From JAAZIN01 sp033809435 (GTDB lineage Bacteria; Bacillota; Dethiobacteria; DTU022), in assembly GCA_033809435.1 (NCBI GenBank), contig JAPXLS010000109.1:1-7671 (forward strand): 7,671 nucleotides of DNA, in the 5' to 3' direction. Position numbers and translations under genes: made by a program. Below the pieces are notes generated by a model. It saw nothing but the letters and a program-made list of their open reading frames with translations. It searched no databases and had not been told where the DNA came from. Positions 5,981-7,671 of the stretch are shown piece by piece. Positions within the stretch are counted from its first letter, which is position 1; each line of letters starts with the position of its first letter.

Positions 5981-6460
5981 TCAAGCCTGGAATCGCAGCA
6001 GCACCGCCGCCTGGGCAGCGATCGCCTCACCCCGGCCACACACTCCCACCCCTTCGGTGGTGGTTGCTTTTATAGATACAGCGCCCTCCTGGAGATCGAG
6101 AATGGAGGCAATGTTCTTTTTCATATCCTCTATAAAGGGACCCAACTGCGGGGCCTGAGCAATTACAATCATATCGGCATTGACCACACCATAACTCTCC
6201 CCGGAGATTATATTCTTTACCTCATCCAGCAGTTTCAGGCTCGATATATTCCGGTAACGCTCATCTCCCGGCGGAAAATAGCAGCCAATATCTCGAAGCC
6301 CGGCGCCGCCGAGCATTGCGTCCATCAGTGCATGCAGCAGCACATCGGCATCGGAATAACCTTCCAGCCCCTGCGAAAAGGGGATCGCTACGCCGCCGAT
6401 GATCAATGCCCCCCCGGGGACAAGGCGGTGCAGGTCAAAACCGATGCCTACTCGAAACAA
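5981..6460 (-). CDS. ispF: 2-C-methyl-D-erythritol 2,4-cyclodiphosphate synthase
   Basis: IspF converts 4-diphosphocytidyl-methylerythritol 2-phosphate to methylerythritol 2,4-cyclodiphosphate with release of CMP, in the MEP route to isoprenoids. The 159-residue product has the standard length for this trimeric enzyme. Metal ligands D9 and H11 (GFDLH) and H43 in the signature SDADVLLHALMDAMLG (36-51) are intact, as are the DIGCYFP segment (57-63), the ATTTEG nucleotide-binding segment (132-137) and the C-terminal GRGEAIAAQA. The start is TTG at 6460, with AAAAGGGGG 8 nt upstream; no ATG or GTG lies nearby, and the N-terminus MFRVGIGFDLH aligns well with the family. It overlaps the end of ispD by 13 nt in another frame. 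The two enzymes are separate here, not fused as in some proteobacteria. Confidence 0.97.
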   Translation of the reverse strand: MFRVGIGFDLHRLVPGGALIIGGVAIPFSQGLEGYSDADVLLHALMDAMLGGAGLRDIGCYFPPGDERYRNISSLKLLDEVKNIISGESYGVVNADMIVIAQAPQLGPFIEDMKKNIASILDLQEGAVSIKATTTEGVGVCGRGEAIAAQAAVLLRFQA

Positions 6461-7149
6461 ACCCGCCGCCCCCTTTTGATCAGAATTTCGGCCAGGGCAA
6501 GGTCCTGGGGATTGGTTATCTTGATGTTGGAGATGCTGCCGGCCACGGCACAGATCTCCACGCCCAGCAGTTCCAGCAAGGCGGCATCATCCGTAGCCTC
6601 CACACCGCAGATCTGTGCTTTGCGATAAGCCTCGAAGAGCAGGCGTCTTCGGAATATCTGGGGGGTTTGCGCCAATCCCACCTTTTCGCGGGAAATGGTG
6701 CGCCCGATCATACCGCTGCCGGAGATCTCTTTCAATGTATCTGTTGCCGGGATCACCGGAACAGCGGCTCCGCACCGGGAGGCCGCCAGCAACACGGCTT
6801 CGAAAAGCTTGCGGGTTACAAAAGGACGGACTCCATCATGAACGCAGACCATCTCCGTCTCCGGTGAAACCTCTTGCAATCCACGCCATACGGAATCCTG
6901 CCGCCGCTGTCCTCCTTCAACAAATATGACCTTGTCAAGAGTGCAAAAAGGCTTGATCAGGCTGCAGGCAAACCCTGTCTCACCGGGAGGAACAATGACG
7001 GCAATCCGGCAAACTGCCTGGTGGCGGGTAAAGAGATCCAATGTGCGGGCCAGGACAGGAATCCCTTCCAGCATCAGGTACTGCTTCTTGACTTCACCGC
7101 CCATGCGCCGCCCCCGGCCCGAGGCGGCGATAAGCACTGCGGTCTGCAT
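6448..7149 (-). CDS. ispD: 2-C-methyl-D-erythritol 4-phosphate cytidylyltransferase
   Basis: IspD transfers CMP from CTP to methylerythritol 4-phosphate, the third step of the MEP pathway, and acts as a cytosolic homodimer. The 233-residue product has the family's usual size. The nucleotide-binding motif AASGRGRRM (8-16) with K22 is present, as are VHDGVRPFV (103-111), containing the conserved D105 and R108, ATDTLK (135-140), LAQTPQIF (159-166), TDDAALLE (186-193) and the closing NIKITNPQDL (208-217). The start is ATG at 7149, immediately after the stop of the upstream PIN/TRAM gene (TAAATG), with CGGAG about 8 nt upstream. The tight junctions on both sides indicate one transcript with yacL and ispF, the order known from Bacillus. 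Confidence 0.97.
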   Translation of the reverse strand: MQTAVLIAASGRGRRMGGEVKKQYLMLEGIPVLARTLDLFTRHQAVCRIAVIVPPGETGFACSLIKPFCTLDKVIFVEGGQRRQDSVWRGLQEVSPETEMVCVHDGVRPFVTRKLFEAVLLAASRCGAAVPVIPATDTLKEISGSGMIGRTISREKVGLAQTPQIFRRRLLFEAYRKAQICGVEATDDAALLELLGVEICAVAGSISNIKITNPQDLALAEILIKRGRRVCFE

Positions 7150-7671
7150 TTATTTGACTCCGGAATATTTTTCCGCCATGCTTTTCGGCTTGGCAAATAT
7201 CATCCGGCCGGCTGCTGTTTGTAAAACGCTGGTAACGAGAACTTCGATCGTTTCGCCGATATGGCGTTTGCCGCCTTCAACCACAACCATGGTCCCATCC
7301 TCGAGATAGGCCACTCCCTGGCCGATTTCCTTGCCGTCTTTGATGATTTGAGCCGTCATCTCCTCGCCTGGCAAAACTACCGGCTTCACCGCATTGGCCA
7401 GCTCATTGATATTCAAAACGGTAATGCCCTGAAGTTCACAGACCTTGTTCAGGTTGAAATCGTTGGTAATGATCTTGCCGTTTAGAACCTTGGCCAATCG
7501 TACCAGCTTGCTGTCCACCTCGGCAAGCTCTTCAAAATCGCCTTCATAGATCTGCACCGGCGTATCCATCTCTTTTTGAATCTTGTTCAGAATATCAAGG
7601 CCCCGCCGCCCCCGGTTCCGCTTCAAAAGGTCCGGGGAATCGGCAATATGACGCAGCTCTTCAAGAACAAA
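7150..7671 (-). CDS. yacL: PIN/TRAM domain membrane protein, YacL type (C-terminal part; cut by right window edge)
   Basis: The last 173 residues of a protein that continues beyond the right edge are seen; the frame is open to base 7671. The visible part starts FVLEELRHIADSPD and holds most of a PIN nuclease-like domain. Acidic residues E4/E5, D53 (EVDSKL) and D71 (TNDFNLNKV) fit its metal site. A TRAM RNA-binding domain follows at about residues 100-162 (PGEEM...IGQGVAYLEDGTMVVVEGG...IFAKPK). Full-length YacL proteins are about 360 residues with four N-terminal membrane helices, which would lie outside the window. The family is conserved in Bacillota next to ispD. Its exact role is unsettled, though RNA processing has been suggested from the domains. 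A TTG at 7626 is internal, not the start, because the upstream in-frame sequence is conserved PIN domain. Confidence 0.92.
   Translation of the reverse strand, partial: FVLEELRHIADSPDLLKRNRGRRGLDILNKIQKEMDTPVQIYEGDFEELAEVDSKLVRLAKVLNGKIITNDFNLNKVCELQGITVLNINELANAVKPVVLPGEEMTAQIIKDGKEIGQGVAYLEDGTMVVVEGGKRHIGETIEVLVTSVLQTAAGRMIFAKPKSMAEKYSGVK

Noticed and set aside
1..7671. CRISPR arrays, tRNA or rRNA genes, insertion sequences or other mobile elements
   Set aside because: I looked on both strands for direct-repeat arrays, transposase-like frames, terminal repeats and tRNA-like cloverleaf signatures and saw none; the window is almost completely filled by housekeeping genes.

Overview
The window holds most of an F1Fo-ATP synthase operon, entered from upstream by the end of a short housekeeping cluster. 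Every supported gene is on the minus strand, so transcription runs from high to low coordinates. In transcription order they are: the 3' part of a YacL-type PIN/TRAM protein (7671-7150), ispD (7149-6448), ispF (6460-5981), a 192-nt gap, atpZ (about 5788-5477), atpI (5419-5036), atpB (5035-4352), atpE (4327-4109), atpF (4037-3531), atpH (3534-3031), atpA (2989-1460), atpG (about 1408-548) and the first 176 codons of atpD (529-2), which runs off the left edge.

The organism looks like a low-to-mid-GC member of the Bacillota, most likely an anaerobic Clostridia-type lineage. The evidence is the yacL-ispD-ispF order known from Bacillota, the atpZ-atpI genes ahead of a canonical B-E-F-H-A-G-D order, strong Shine-Dalgarno (SD) sequences complementary to the 16S 3' end, and heavy use of TTG and GTG starts. 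This placement is an inference; no rRNA or other phylogenetic marker was compared.

Region by region: 7150-7671 encodes the PIN nuclease-like and TRAM domains of a membrane protein whose N-terminus lies outside the window. IspD and IspF (7149-5981) catalyse the third and fifth steps of the MEP isoprenoid pathway and are packed tightly (TAA directly followed by ATG, then a 13-nt overlap). From 5788 down to the left edge come the ATP synthase genes: two small accessory membrane proteins (AtpZ, AtpI), the Fo sector (a, c, b), then the F1 subunits delta, alpha, gamma and beta. Subunit epsilon (atpC) would be expected next, beyond the window. The c subunit carries the TM2 glutamate but lacks most of the known Na+ ligands, which points to proton coupling.

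I see no previously undescribed system. The points worth a second look are modest: an 11-bp perfect mRNA hairpin just after atpE, a c-subunit TM1 motif with two glycines changed to alanine, start-site reassignments (notably a TTG start for atpG and a strong SD 93 nt upstream of the usual atpZ start), the lack of an obvious terminator or promoter between ispF and the atp genes, and an AT-rich patch at the 3' end of atpZ.
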